NCBI GenBank assembly: GCA_030673425.1
Contig: DAOVJB010000001.1
Span: 1 to 32,288 of the forward strand
DNA from: Elusimicrobiota bacterium
GTDB lineage: Bacteria; CAYTYR01; UBA6262; DAOVJB01
Direction of reading: 5' to 3'
DNA: 32,288 bases
Part shown: one piece after another, positions 7,157 to 15,188 of the stretch
How positions within the stretch are numbered: position 1 is the first letter of the stretch
Layout: every line of letters starts with the position of its first letter
Position numbers and translations under genes: made by a program
The notes under the pieces: generated by a model
What the model was told of the DNA's origin: nothing
Seen by the model: only the letters and a program-made list of their open reading frames with translations
Databases searched by the model: none

Positions 7157-9195
7157 CAAATATTTTTCCTTCAATGAGTTTAGAAGATATATTTAATGAA
7201 AATGGATTGGTTGCTCAGAATCTTTCCAGTTTTGAATTCCGTTCACAGCAGTTAGGAATGGCTAAGGCTGTAGAAAGGACTATTGAATCAAGAAGGCATC
7301 TTTTAGCTGAGGCAGGCACAGGCGTGGGCAAGAGTCTTGCCTACCTTGTGCCTTTTATTATGTGGGCAAAAGAGTCTGATAGAAAAGTGGTCATTTCAAC
7401 CTATACCAAGACTTTACAGGAACAGCTTGTAAACAAAGACCTGCCTTTTCTTAAAAGTATATTAGGCATTGATTTTAAGTTTGCCCTCTGTTTAGGCGGG
7501 CAGAATTATATTTGCTTGAGAAGATTTAACCATGGATATAAACATGACTTGTTTGAAAGCGAGAAAGAGTTAGACGAAATAAACAGGATAAGGGTGTGGA
7601 TAGAGAGAACCCAGAGCGGACTTTGTTCTGATTTGGATTTTGAACCAAAAAATATTACATGGACTAAGATATGTAGAGAAACTGATCTGTGTTTAGGAAG
7701 AAAATGTTTGTATAAAAACAGCTGTTTTTATAACAGGGCAAGATTGACGCAGAATCAGGCTGATATTCTGGTGGTAAACCACCATTTGTTCTTTGCTAAT
7801 CTTGCATCAGGTGGCAGGGTTCTTCCTGCTTTTGAAGGGGTTGTCTTTGATGAAGCGCATACCTTGGAAGATGTTGCAACAGCATATTTGGGTGTTGAGA
7901 TAAATAATTTTAAGATAAAGTATTTTCTTGATTCGATATATAACCCGCAATCTAGAAAAGGGTACTTAAGGAGAATAAGAAAGCTGAATAAAGAAAAAGC
8001 AGATAAAATCGAGAAAGCTCTGGGTCATGTAAGAGTAACAAGCCAGATGTTTTTCTCGGAGCTGGTGTCCAAGCTTGGCGGAGATACAAAGGTACAGAGA
8101 ATAAGAGAAAAGGATTTTATATTCAACCATATAAAAGAGTCAATGACAGAACTTCTCTGGCTCCTGGACAATATTTTAGACGGAACACAGGACTTGGAGG
8201 ATAGAATACAGATTAAGTCTTTTGTAGTGCGCGGTAGAGATATAAATCGCGGGCTTGATATAATTCTTAAGCAGGCCTTGGATGAAACAGTAGACATTGA
8301 TTCAAATATTGATGAGGCAAGATCTCCTAACGGTGTCTACTGGGTGGAGATTTTAGCAAGACCAAGAAGATCAAAATACAGTTTATACGCTGCGCCTGTA
8401 GATATATCAGGAGAGTTTAAGTCTATGATTCTTGATAATATTAAACCTGTTGTTTTTACATCCGCTACATTAAGTACAAATGGTAATTTTGATTTTATAA
8501 AGAAATCTCTTGGTGTAGAAGATGCGGATGAAGTCCTGTTAAACTCCCCATTTGATTATAGTTATCAGGCGCTTGTTTATACACCCAACAGTATGCCTGA
8601 CCCGACAGTAGATTTTAAGAGTTATCAGGAAGAGGTGATATCAGAGATTAAAAGAATTATTGAGATTATGCAGGGAAGAACATTTGTTCTTTTTACCAAT
8701 TACAGGATGCTTGATGTTACAAATGATGTACTTAAGGAAGAACTTGGAGATTTTAATATATTAAAACAGGGTGATGCACCTAGATATAAGTTGTTAGAAA
8801 GATTTAAGAAAAAGGATAAGTCAGTTCTTCTTGGAACAAGCACCTTCTGGCAGGGGGTAGATGTTCCTGGGAGAGCGTTAGAGTGTGTTATTATTACCAA
8901 GCTTCCCTTTGCTGTTCCTGATGAACCTATTATTGAAGCAAAGATGGAACTGATCAGAGATGAGGGTCGAAATCCGTTTATTGAATACCAGATTCCACAG
9001 GCAATTATTATGCTTCGTCAGGGTTTTGGTAGGCTTATAAGAAGAAATAGTGATATTGGTATGGTGGCTATACTTGACCCAAGAATCAAGACAAGGTTTT
9101 ACGGAAGGAGCTTCATAGGAGCTTTACCCGAGTGCCAGCATACATCAAATCTGGATGATGTTGAGGAATTCTTTTTAGCTCAACACAAGAGGTAG
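7153..9195 (+). CDS. dinG: ATP-dependent helicase of the DinG/XPD family
   Basis: 680 residues. Superfamily 2 helicase with an iron-sulfur domain: Q-motif region FEFRSQQLGMAKAV, Walker A GTGVGKS (55-61), DEAH box (233-236), SATLST, TNYRMLD, then the late GTSTFWQGVDVPG and QGFGRLIRR motifs. Cysteines 121, 180, 185 and 191 have the 5- and 6-residue spacing of the E. coli DinG [4Fe-4S] ligands, so an intact cluster is expected. DinG unwinds 5'-3' and resolves R-loops and G-quadruplexes. Last gene of the + strand run. Confidence 0.95.
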   Translation: MTNIFPSMSLEDIFNENGLVAQNLSSFEFRSQQLGMAKAVERTIESRRHLLAEAGTGVGKSLAYLVPFIMWAKESDRKVVISTYTKTLQEQLVNKDLPFLKSILGIDFKFALCLGGQNYICLRRFNHGYKHDLFESEKELDEINRIRVWIERTQSGLCSDLDFEPKNITWTKICRETDLCLGRKCLYKNSCFYNRARLTQNQADILVVNHHLFFANLASGGRVLPAFEGVVFDEAHTLEDVATAYLGVEINNFKIKYFLDSIYNPQSRKGYLRRIRKLNKEKADKIEKALGHVRVTSQMFFSELVSKLGGDTKVQRIREKDFIFNHIKESMTELLWLLDNILDGTQDLEDRIQIKSFVVRGRDINRGLDIILKQALDETVDIDSNIDEARSPNGVYWVEILARPRRSKYSLYAAPVDISGEFKSMILDNIKPVVFTSATLSTNGNFDFIKKSLGVEDADEVLLNSPFDYSYQALVYTPNSMPDPTVDFKSYQEEVISEIKRIIEIMQGRTFVLFTNYRMLDVTNDVLKEELGDFNILKQGDAPRYKLLERFKKKDKSVLLGTSTFWQGVDVPGRALECVIITKLPFAVPDEPIIEAKMELIRDEGRNPFIEYQIPQAIIMLRQGFGRLIRRNSDIGMVAILDPRIKTRFYGRSFIGALPECQHTSNLDDVEEFFLAQHKR

Positions 9196-9210
9196 AAATA
9201 AAATAGAATA

Positions 9211-9271
9211 AAAACTTAAGGGTCAAGCAGGAGCGATACTTGACCCTTGGACCTTAGTGATAGCTTAAGGT
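9211..9271. terminator. Convergent terminator between dinG and the pilin operon
   Basis: Perfect 10-bp inverted repeat AAGGGTCAAG (9218-9227) / CTTGACCCTT (9239-9248) with an 11-base loop. Read on the - strand it is followed by AAGTTTTTATTC, a good terminator for the pilin operon. On the + strand there is no tight U-run, but a second hairpin ACCTTA (9251-9256) / TAAGGT (9266-9271) follows. Confidence 0.7.
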
Positions 9272-9298
9272 TACTGATACTTTGGCTTTTAATATATA

Positions 9299-10507
9299 TT
9301 ATTCCTCTTTCCACGATATGATATTTGCCATATATGGCAGGTGGGGAAGAGGATTATTTTTTAGGTTATTATCAAAGGCATAGGTTCTTGTCCCTTGATA
9401 TACTCCTGCAATATTAACCCCGTCCTTTACTATAAAACTACCGGCAAAAGTAAAGTCGTTTGCTCCAGGGTTGGATTCTGCTTTGAACTCCCCGTAAGGA
9501 GCTATAATCTGCCCGTTGATAACTACATCATCAGGAGCATTTGAATCAATCAGAACATCTTCTGTAGCAAAGAAACCTGCTGCTGTGCAGGGATCGCCTA
9601 AAGGGTCGCCGTGAATATCCTCAGCGGTGCCGTAGGTAATGTTTCCTGTGAATGTAATTGTTCCTGTGGAAACAAATATGATCTGTCCGTGAATGGTCCC
9701 CTGTATTTCCATATCTCCTGAGCAGAAATAGAGGTGGTGTCCGTTAGTAGGCGGATATATGTCGGTAGCATTTCTGAATGTATTCTGTGTGATGATACCT
9801 GAGGCGTTGCCTAAAGATGCCAGGTTTTTGTAATATTGGAGTTTCGCATCGTCTAATCTCGGAAATGTTTTTGCTGTTCCTTTCCATGGTTCATTATTAC
9901 CGTCAGGATTTGCGTCTAATACCTGGACATGACTTTGGTCAAAGCTAGCGTCAAAATAGTTGCAGGAATCAGAATAGGTGACTGATTGGACTATAATTGG
10001 GTCACCGCTTTGTTGAAAGGTTAAATTTTTCGCATAAACTTTACCCTGACTTATATTCGTGCCGCCTGCGATAATCAGGTCGCTGTTAGAAGCACCAAAA
10101 TATTCACCCGGAGAATCGGTTTCAATCTCAGCTACGATTCTTTTCTGAGGCGGGTCCCAATTTCCTTTCTTTTCCAATATGCCTATAGAAATTGCTTCCA
10201 CGATCCTTGTAGGAGGAGGAGATATTTCAGTAAGAGTTACAGTATATGTTCCGAGGCTCACTTCATAATAAGTCATGTTATCAAGGTTATTAGGGTCCTC
10301 TCTTAATTGAGCAAGTGCTGCTTCAATCCCCGAGTCAGCCATATATAGGGCTCTGTTGCCTTTTTCTATGATAATCGAGGTTCTGTTAGTCTGAGAGATA
10401 CGTGGCAGGATAGCTAATACTGTAAGAACAAGAAGAGTACACATAAAAAAAACCAGTATCAGAGCAAAGCCTTCTTCCTGTTTTAATAGTTTGAATTTAT
10501 AACTCAT
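9299..10507 (-). CDS. PilX/GspK-like minor pilin-type protein
   Basis: 402 residues. A class III-like prepilin leader ends at EEG (11-13), then F14-ALILVFFMCTLLVLTVLAI forms the membrane helix. The +5 Glu typical of major pilins is replaced by Leu, as is common in PilX and GspK types. The following MADSGIEAALAQL is typical of PilX-like proteins. Residues about 135-390 are glycine- and beta-rich (NLTFQQSG, DMEIQGTIHGQIIFVST, NGQIIAPYGEFKAES) and look like a surface beta-helix or sandwich. It probably sits at the tip or in the priming complex of a type IV pilus. Third gene of the operon, 12 bases after the second. Confidence 0.85.
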   Translation of the reverse strand: MSYKFKLLKQEEGFALILVFFMCTLLVLTVLAILPRISQTNRTSIIIEKGNRALYMADSGIEAALAQLREDPNNLDNMTYYEVSLGTYTVTLTEISPPPTRIVEAISIGILEKKGNWDPPQKRIVAEIETDSPGEYFGASNSDLIIAGGTNISQGKVYAKNLTFQQSGDPIIVQSVTYSDSCNYFDASFDQSHVQVLDANPDGNNEPWKGTAKTFPRLDDAKLQYYKNLASLGNASGIITQNTFRNATDIYPPTNGHHLYFCSGDMEIQGTIHGQIIFVSTGTITFTGNITYGTAEDIHGDPLGDPCTAAGFFATEDVLIDSNAPDDVVINGQIIAPYGEFKAESNPGANDFTFAGSFIVKDGVNIAGVYQGTRTYAFDNNLKNNPLPHLPYMANIISWKEE

Positions 10508-10519
10508 CTTTCTTCCCTC

Positions 10520-11050
10520 TTATGGATTTCTCATGCAGACCTCGGTTTTAAACCGCATGTTTGCTTTGGCACTTTTTATAAAAGGTTTTTTAAGTATGAT
10601 ATCTATGGAGATCATTTTTCCAGCATAATCGAATATCTTGGGATGGCTGGCATTTACCGGTTCCACATCCTTAAGAAGCGTTGTCTTTATAATAGGTGAA
10701 ACAAGCGGGATAACATCTGTACTGGAAGTCTCTTTTATGAGTTCATTTGTAGCTGAATCTAAATAGTAACTTATTGCTCCTCCATCTATGGTAAGGAAGG
10801 CAAAAGAGGTCGGCTGGACATTTGCAGGATTAAAGTTTTTTGCACCTCTTATGTCCTTACTCATAACGTATAACGCACTTTTAGCAGAGTCCTGTGCATC
10901 CAGTTGAGAGTTGATGTGTCTGAAATGATTGATATTTTCTGCTACCACAACAGCTACTGTCGCAATGATACCTAAAATAGCTATACTTACAAGTAATTCA
11001 ATATAGTTCATGCCTTTTTTATTTTTTAGGATTTTGATACATTTCGACAT
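10520..11050 (-). CDS. Minor pilin / pseudopilin (PilW/GspJ-like)
   Basis: 176 residues. Prepilin leader to KKG (11-13), then M14-NYIELLVSIAILGIIATVAVVVA with Glu at +5 (E18), so it should be cleaved by a PilD-type peptidase. A globular domain follows (YVMSKDIRGAKNF, FAFLTIDGGAISYYLD), which fits PilW/GspJ minor pilins. Met rather than Phe at +1 is allowed but less usual. GAGGTGATGAG precedes the start. Second gene of the riboswitch-controlled operon. Confidence 0.85.
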   Translation of the reverse strand: MSKCIKILKNKKGMNYIELLVSIAILGIIATVAVVVAENINHFRHINSQLDAQDSAKSALYVMSKDIRGAKNFNPANVQPTSFAFLTIDGGAISYYLDSATNELIKETSSTDVIPLVSPIIKTTLLKDVEPVNASHPKIFDYAGKMISIDIILKKPFIKSAKANMRFKTEVCMRNP

Positions 11051-11075
11051 TTCTCATCACCTCTGTTGACTGTTT

Positions 11076-11104
11076 ACCCCGTTTTTCGGCCTTTCTAACG
11101 GGGT
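11076..11104 (-). other. Hairpin between the first two pilin-operon genes
   Basis: Perfect 8-bp stem ACCCCGTT (11076-11083) / AACGGGGT (11097-11104), lying directly after the stop codon of the 742-residue gene. No U-run follows on the - strand (AAACAG), so it is less likely a full terminator. It may protect mRNA ends or set unequal expression of the genes. Confidence 0.6.
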
Positions 11105-13333
11105 TTACATACCGCTATATTTAGGTTCTATGGCAATATCGACGTTTGTTAATATGTCTCCCGGGTTTACTCCTGATACAGAAGCAGAACCGCTTTCGTA
11201 ATCAGACGTTGAGTCAGTTGTTACCGTTACTGTTCCCCCTCCCGAGATAGGGACATTGGAAATGCTGTAGTTGCCGTTAGTGTCAGTAGTAGTTGATTTT
11301 CCACCGCTTCTTACTCTTATATTTGCTACACCATTTCCGGTTTCAATATCTGTTATGATACCGCTTATAAAACAGATGTCTTTTTTTGTTAAAATCAGAT
11401 TTAAGTTAACAGTCTCATTATTTATTAAATCTATGTAACGAGAGCTGGAGTTATACTCAGTTTTTGATGCTCTTACCCTGATGCGTACTTTTGATATATC
11501 TAATGTACAGTCTACCGTTACCTCATCAGCAGGAGGTGGATCCGGGGGAAGATATTTAGTTTTACTGGTACTTATAATTTGCCGTACATCGTTTAATTCA
11601 TAAAATCCTGTCACACCGGATGAATCAGATGTATCTGTATAATATCCAAGGGAGGTACTACAGGAAACAGCAGCACCGCCAAGACCTATTCCAACGGTAT
11701 CTTCATAAATAAATCCTTGAATGTCTCCCTCTATGCCTCCCGGCAGCTGGAAATATATGCGTCTTTTTTCTCCTGCGTCAAAGTTTGGTCTTACGTTATT
11801 TAATTCATATGTTCCGTCGGCTTCTGTCCAGGCATAGGTCCATGTTCTGGAGTTGTAAGTACTGTCAAATTTCTCCGCATATATTTTTACTTCATCTTCG
11901 TTAGCTAATCTTGGTGGATTCTCACCTTCTTTAATCTCTACTGTTCCGATTACTGTAGCTATAGAGTCTGAAGGATAAAGTTCTATATCACAAACATTAA
12001 GCTGGTTCTTTCTTACAGCAATACTTTTTTCACCTTTAAGGTAGTCTGTCTTTGAAGCATAGATAGGTGGATTGGAAGAATATCTGGCACGATTCTGTTC
12101 ATACATGTTGTAATAAGCATAATCCCCGTTGGAATCAGTAACTACAGGATAACCATATAAGCCCGAGTCAATATGCGGGTCTGCTTCTACAGTTGCATTT
12201 TCAACAGGAAGAGTTGTTAGGGCATCGGTGATTTTACCTTTAAGCCAACCCAGACGTTCTACAGAAGGGGAAAAAACACCATGGGGCGGGTCTCCGACGA
12301 AGTCTGAGAGTCTTATCTTTGTATAACCCAATGCACAGTAACCCCATTCAAAAGCAGGGTCTTGTTCCTGGATAGTATAAAGAGAGCCGTTTTTTCTGTA
12401 TACTCTTCCCCAATAGTAACTTTGAGGTGGTCTGACATTACGGATGATATATGTATTTGAGAAGGGAGGTATGAGGTTGGAGGTATCTGTATAAACAGCC
12501 CACCACCTGGTTTGGGAACCCCAGTTGAAATATACCCTTACTCTTATATTGTCAATTTTTGTTATAATATTATTAGCACTATCATAAGCATCTGTTATAT
12601 TTCCTGTAATGTATCCAAGAGGGTCTAAAGTGATATCAGAAGCTGTGACGATTTCTGTAGCTTTGACAAGAACATCAACGCTTTTTTCCCAGGAGTAATC
12701 AGTGCTGTTATAATATCCCTGTTCAAACATTGTGCTTGTGGGTGATGAACCAAGTTTTTGCGCAATGATAGGTTGAGTGCCTGTTCGAACCCTGGTAAGG
12801 GTGAAAAAGCCGCTACCATCCGTAGTAGCAGTTATGTCAGGTCCTCCTATTAGTATATTAGGCGCCCAAACAGTAGCTCCCGGAATTCCATAGCCCACAT
12901 TATCTTTCACGTAACCTATTACTGTCCCGCCGGTTGCAGGGGAGCTGCCTTTGACGAGTTTCAAATAATAGTTTGATTGTTTCTGGTTAGTTCCTTCTTC
13001 CCATGATATTAGTACTCTAATTTCTCTTTCCCCTGAAGAGTTAATGTCTCCTATGGAACGACTTGCCGTTAAATTAGGAAATTCACTGCGTGTGATGGAA
13101 TTGGAGGAAAGAATATCTAACCCCTCAAAACTTGTGCCTGAAGCGGCCTTGGTTTCTTCTAAAAGTTGTTGGGCAAAATTGTCTGCTTTTATTCTGTTTC
13201 TATCGTGCAATGTGCTTATAGATAGCTGGCTTGTTATATGGAAGATTCCTAAGACAACAATAGTCAGTATAACACCGGCAAATGCTATTTCTATAAGAGT
13301 GAACCCTTTTTTGTTGTTCTTGAGGCAGAACAT
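11105..13333 (-). CDS. Large prepilin-like protein with carboxypeptidase-regulatory-like repeats
   Basis: 742 residues, far longer than normal pilins (about 150-200). Leader to KKG (8-10), then F11-TLIEIAFAGVILTIVVLGI with Glu at +5 (E15): a standard type IV prepilin helix. After a pilin-like region to about 130 comes a chain of about six beta-sandwich units of the carboxypeptidase-regulatory/Cna-B-like sort, each opening with a G-x-V/I-x-D pattern and closing with a 'TD-x-x-G-x-Y/F' turn: VIGYVKDNVGYGIPGATV, ITGNITDAYDS, LKGKITDALTTLPVENATV, VIGTVEIKEGE, IQGFIYEDTVGIGLGGAAV, and ISGIITDIETGNGVANIRV. I infer a pilus-anchored stalk or adhesin. AAAGGAG (13342-13348) is 8 bases before the ATG. 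First gene after the riboswitch. Confidence 0.88.
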   Translation of the reverse strand: MFCLKNNKKGFTLIEIAFAGVILTIVVLGIFHITSQLSISTLHDRNRIKADNFAQQLLEETKAASGTSFEGLDILSSNSITRSEFPNLTASRSIGDINSSGEREIRVLISWEEGTNQKQSNYYLKLVKGSSPATGGTVIGYVKDNVGYGIPGATVWAPNILIGGPDITATTDGSGFFTLTRVRTGTQPIIAQKLGSSPTSTMFEQGYYNSTDYSWEKSVDVLVKATEIVTASDITLDPLGYITGNITDAYDSANNIITKIDNIRVRVYFNWGSQTRWWAVYTDTSNLIPPFSNTYIIRNVRPPQSYYWGRVYRKNGSLYTIQEQDPAFEWGYCALGYTKIRLSDFVGDPPHGVFSPSVERLGWLKGKITDALTTLPVENATVEADPHIDSGLYGYPVVTDSNGDYAYYNMYEQNRARYSSNPPIYASKTDYLKGEKSIAVRKNQLNVCDIELYPSDSIATVIGTVEIKEGENPPRLANEDEVKIYAEKFDSTYNSRTWTYAWTEADGTYELNNVRPNFDAGEKRRIYFQLPGGIEGDIQGFIYEDTVGIGLGGAAVSCSTSLGYYTDTSDSSGVTGFYELNDVRQIISTSKTKYLPPDPPPADEVTVDCTLDISKVRIRVRASKTEYNSSSRYIDLINNETVNLNLILTKKDICFISGIITDIETGNGVANIRVRSGGKSTTTDTNGNYSISNVPISGGGTVTVTTDSTSDYESGSASVSGVNPGDILTNVDIAIEPKYSGM

Positions 13334-13380
13334 TACACTTACTCCTTTCTATAATCTTAAATTATTTTAATATATAAATA

Positions 13381-13414
13381 TAAAAACCGACTTACCTTTT
13401 CTTCGGCAACTCGG
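13381..13414 (-). terminator. Riboswitch expression-platform terminator
   Basis: On the - strand CCGAGTTGCC (13414-13405) pairs with GGTAAGTCGG (13396-13387), with one G-G mismatch and one G-U pair, around an 8-base loop and followed by TTTTTA. The TTGCC of its left arm is also the expected 3' strand of aptamer helix P1, so the two structures exclude each other. Confidence 0.8.
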
Positions 13415-13514
13415 CTGTCTTTTTACTGCTCGTTATCGGTGCACCCGGCTGTCTTTGTCTAGATTAAGACCCGTGGTTTTGCGTCTCTGTCTCACGACAG
13501 ATTTGCCTTTTCGG
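13404..13514 (-). promoter_or_regulatory. c-di-GMP-I (GEMM-I) riboswitch upstream of the pilin operon
   Basis: Read on the - strand, the conserved GEMM-I parts come in order: GGCAAA (13507-13502), a P2 hairpin CTGTC-GTGA-GACAG with a GNRA tetraloop (13500-13487), GACGCAAA (13485-13478), P3 strand CCACGGGTCTT (13476-13466), then GACAGCCGGGT (13453-13443). A second copy of the 3' half, GACAGCCGAGTTGCCG (13419-13404), lies 34 bases further on. The G before CAAA matches the position that favours c-di-GMP; related GEMM-Ib variants bind 3',3'-cGAMP, so the ligand needs proof. P1 pairing with the distal TTGCC would break the terminator, so ligand is predicted to turn expression on. Confidence 0.9.
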
Positions 13515-13547
13515 AAATTTAGTAATATATATATACTCTCTATTATA

Positions 13548-13576
13548 ATTATACCACAAATTATTGCTCTTGTCAA
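13548..13576 (-). promoter_or_regulatory. Consensus sigma-70 promoter of the pilin operon
   Basis: On the - strand TTGACA (13576-13571), exactly 17 bases, then TATAAT (13553-13548), with TGG directly before the -10 (extended -10). Both hexamers match the consensus fully. Start is expected near 13541, giving a leader of about 200 bases that contains the riboswitch. Such a strong promoter leaves control to the RNA. Confidence 0.9.
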
Positions 13577-13614
13577 TAGACGGTTAATTTTGATTTTTTA
13601 TTGGTTATTTTCCC

Positions 13615-13644
13615 TTGACTTCTAATATTAAAATATAATATAAT
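13615..13644 (+). promoter_or_regulatory. Promoter of lysS
   Basis: TTGACT (13615-13620), 18 bases, TATAAT (13639-13644). A second TATAAT overlaps it at 13634-13639. It faces away from the pilin promoter, with 38 bases between the two -35 boxes. Confidence 0.75.
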
Positions 13645-13646
13645 AC

Positions 13647-13660
13647 ATACTTCGAAGTAT
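13647..13660 (+). promoter_or_regulatory. 14-bp palindrome at the lysS transcription start
   Basis: ATACTTCGAAGTAT is a perfect palindrome starting 3 bases after the -10 hexamer, so it covers the expected start site. This position and symmetry suit an operator for a dimeric regulator; no regulator is identified. Confidence 0.45.
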
Positions 13661-13677
13661 ATATTACTGAGGAGTCA

Positions 13678-15162
13678 ATGATGAGCGAAAAAGATGACTT
13701 GATTTTACAGCGCAAGCAGAAGCTTAAAGAATTGTACAGCGACGGTATAAATCCGTATCCTAATAAATATAGATATACTCATACCGCTTTAGATATAGTA
13801 ACCGAATTCTCTTCTCTGGCCGAAGGGGAAGAGAGTGAGAATACCGTCAGAATAGCTGGTAGGATAATAACCACCAGAAATATGGGGAAGGCAAGTTTTT
13901 CGCATATCAAGACAGAATCTGATAACATCCAGATTTATATGCGTAAGGATATGGTAGGCGATGAGAAATATAAGGTATATAAAAAATTAGATATAGGTGA
14001 TTTTATCGGGGTAGAGGGGAATGTTTTCAGGACAAAGACAGGTGAATTAACCGTCAAAGTACGGGATTTTGTAATTCTTGCTAAGTCTCTCAGACCTTTA
14101 CCTGAAAAATGGCACGGGTTAAAGGATATAGAAACAAGATACCGTCAGAGGTATGTTGATTTAATTGTCAATCAGAATGTAAGGGAAGTATTTATCACCC
14201 GTAGCAAGATAATAAAAACACTGAGGGAGTTTCTTGACAACGCGGGTTTCCTTGAGGTTGAAACTCCGATGATGCAGTCGGTTGCAGGTGGAGCGACAGC
14301 ACGCCCTTTTGTTACGCACCACAAGGCATTGGGGATGGATTTGTTTTTACGCATTGCTCCTGAGCTTTACTTAAAAAGGCTTGTTATAGGCGGACTGGAA
14401 AAGGTTTATGAAATTAACCGTAATTTCAGGAACGAAGGCATATCGAAGAAACATAATCCCGAGTTTACTATGTTAGAACTGTATCAGGTATATATAGATT
14501 ATGAGGATGTGATGGCTTTGTGTGAGGAGATGTTAACCTATACCGCCCAGAAGGTACTGGGGACTTTGCAGCTTAAATACCAGGATAAATATATTGATTT
14601 ATCATCCCCGTGGCAGAGAATAAGTCTCTATGATGCAATAAAAAAATATACTGGTCTTGATTTCGGAGAGATTAAGAACGTAAAAGAAGCTAAAAAAGCA
14701 GCAGAGACTCTGAACGTAAAAATTGAAGATAATTATAAACGCGGTAAGATTATGAACCGTATTTTCGAGGAACTTGTGGAACCAAAGCTGATTTTACCCA
14801 CTTTTATAATTGATTATCCCGTGGATGTTTCTCCTCTTGCAAAGAGTAAAGCCAGTGTTCCTGATATGGTTGAGCGTTTTGAACTCTATATAGGGGGGCA
14901 GGAGATAGCAAACGCTTACTCAGAATTAAATGATCCGCTGGAACAGGAGAAAAGGTTAAACGCCCAGCTTAAAGAGAGAAAAGAAGGTGATGAAGAGGCA
15001 CAGATGCTGGATGAAGATTACCTCAGGGCAATGGAATACGGTATGCCCCCATGCGGAGGATTAGGTATAGGAATCGACAGGCTTGTTATGATACTTACTG
15101 ATTCAGCTACTATTAGAGATGTAATTCTATTCCCGCAGCTAAGAAAGGAAGTGAAGCAGTAA
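13678..15162 (+). CDS. lysS: Lysyl-tRNA synthetase, class II
   Basis: 494 residues, normal length. The N-terminal OB-fold anticodon-binding domain (about 55-150, VRIAGRIITTRNMGKASF) is followed by the class II core: motif 1 near FLEVETPMMQ, motif 2 FRNEGISKKHNPEFTMLE, motif 3 GGLGIGIDRLVMILT and the end IRDVILFPQLR. It charges tRNA-Lys. Two ATGs are adjacent (13678 and 13681); GAGGAG at 13669-13674 is 3 and 6 bases from them, so the second may be the main start. It heads a run that continues with the Lol genes. Confidence 0.97.
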   Translation: MMSEKDDLILQRKQKLKELYSDGINPYPNKYRYTHTALDIVTEFSSLAEGEESENTVRIAGRIITTRNMGKASFSHIKTESDNIQIYMRKDMVGDEKYKVYKKLDIGDFIGVEGNVFRTKTGELTVKVRDFVILAKSLRPLPEKWHGLKDIETRYRQRYVDLIVNQNVREVFITRSKIIKTLREFLDNAGFLEVETPMMQSVAGGATARPFVTHHKALGMDLFLRIAPELYLKRLVIGGLEKVYEINRNFRNEGISKKHNPEFTMLELYQVYIDYEDVMALCEEMLTYTAQKVLGTLQLKYQDKYIDLSSPWQRISLYDAIKKYTGLDFGEIKNVKEAKKAAETLNVKIEDNYKRGKIMNRIFEELVEPKLILPTFIIDYPVDVSPLAKSKASVPDMVERFELYIGGQEIANAYSELNDPLEQEKRLNAQLKERKEGDEEAQMLDEDYLRAMEYGMPPCGGLGIGIDRLVMILTDSATIRDVILFPQLRKEVKQ

Positions 15163-15188
15163 AGTAGACAGAAACTGCTCAAATCGTT

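Noticed and set aside
13044-13370. Open frame of 108 codons on the + strand
   Set aside because: It lies antisense inside the large prepilin gene, has no family resemblance and no convincing ribosome binding site.
13404-13440. A second complete riboswitch in tandem
   Set aside because: Only the 3' half is repeated; there is no second GGCAAA, P2 hairpin or GACGCAAA between the copies.
13645-13677. T-box leader for lysS
   Set aside because: The leader is only about 30 bases, far too short for a T-box.
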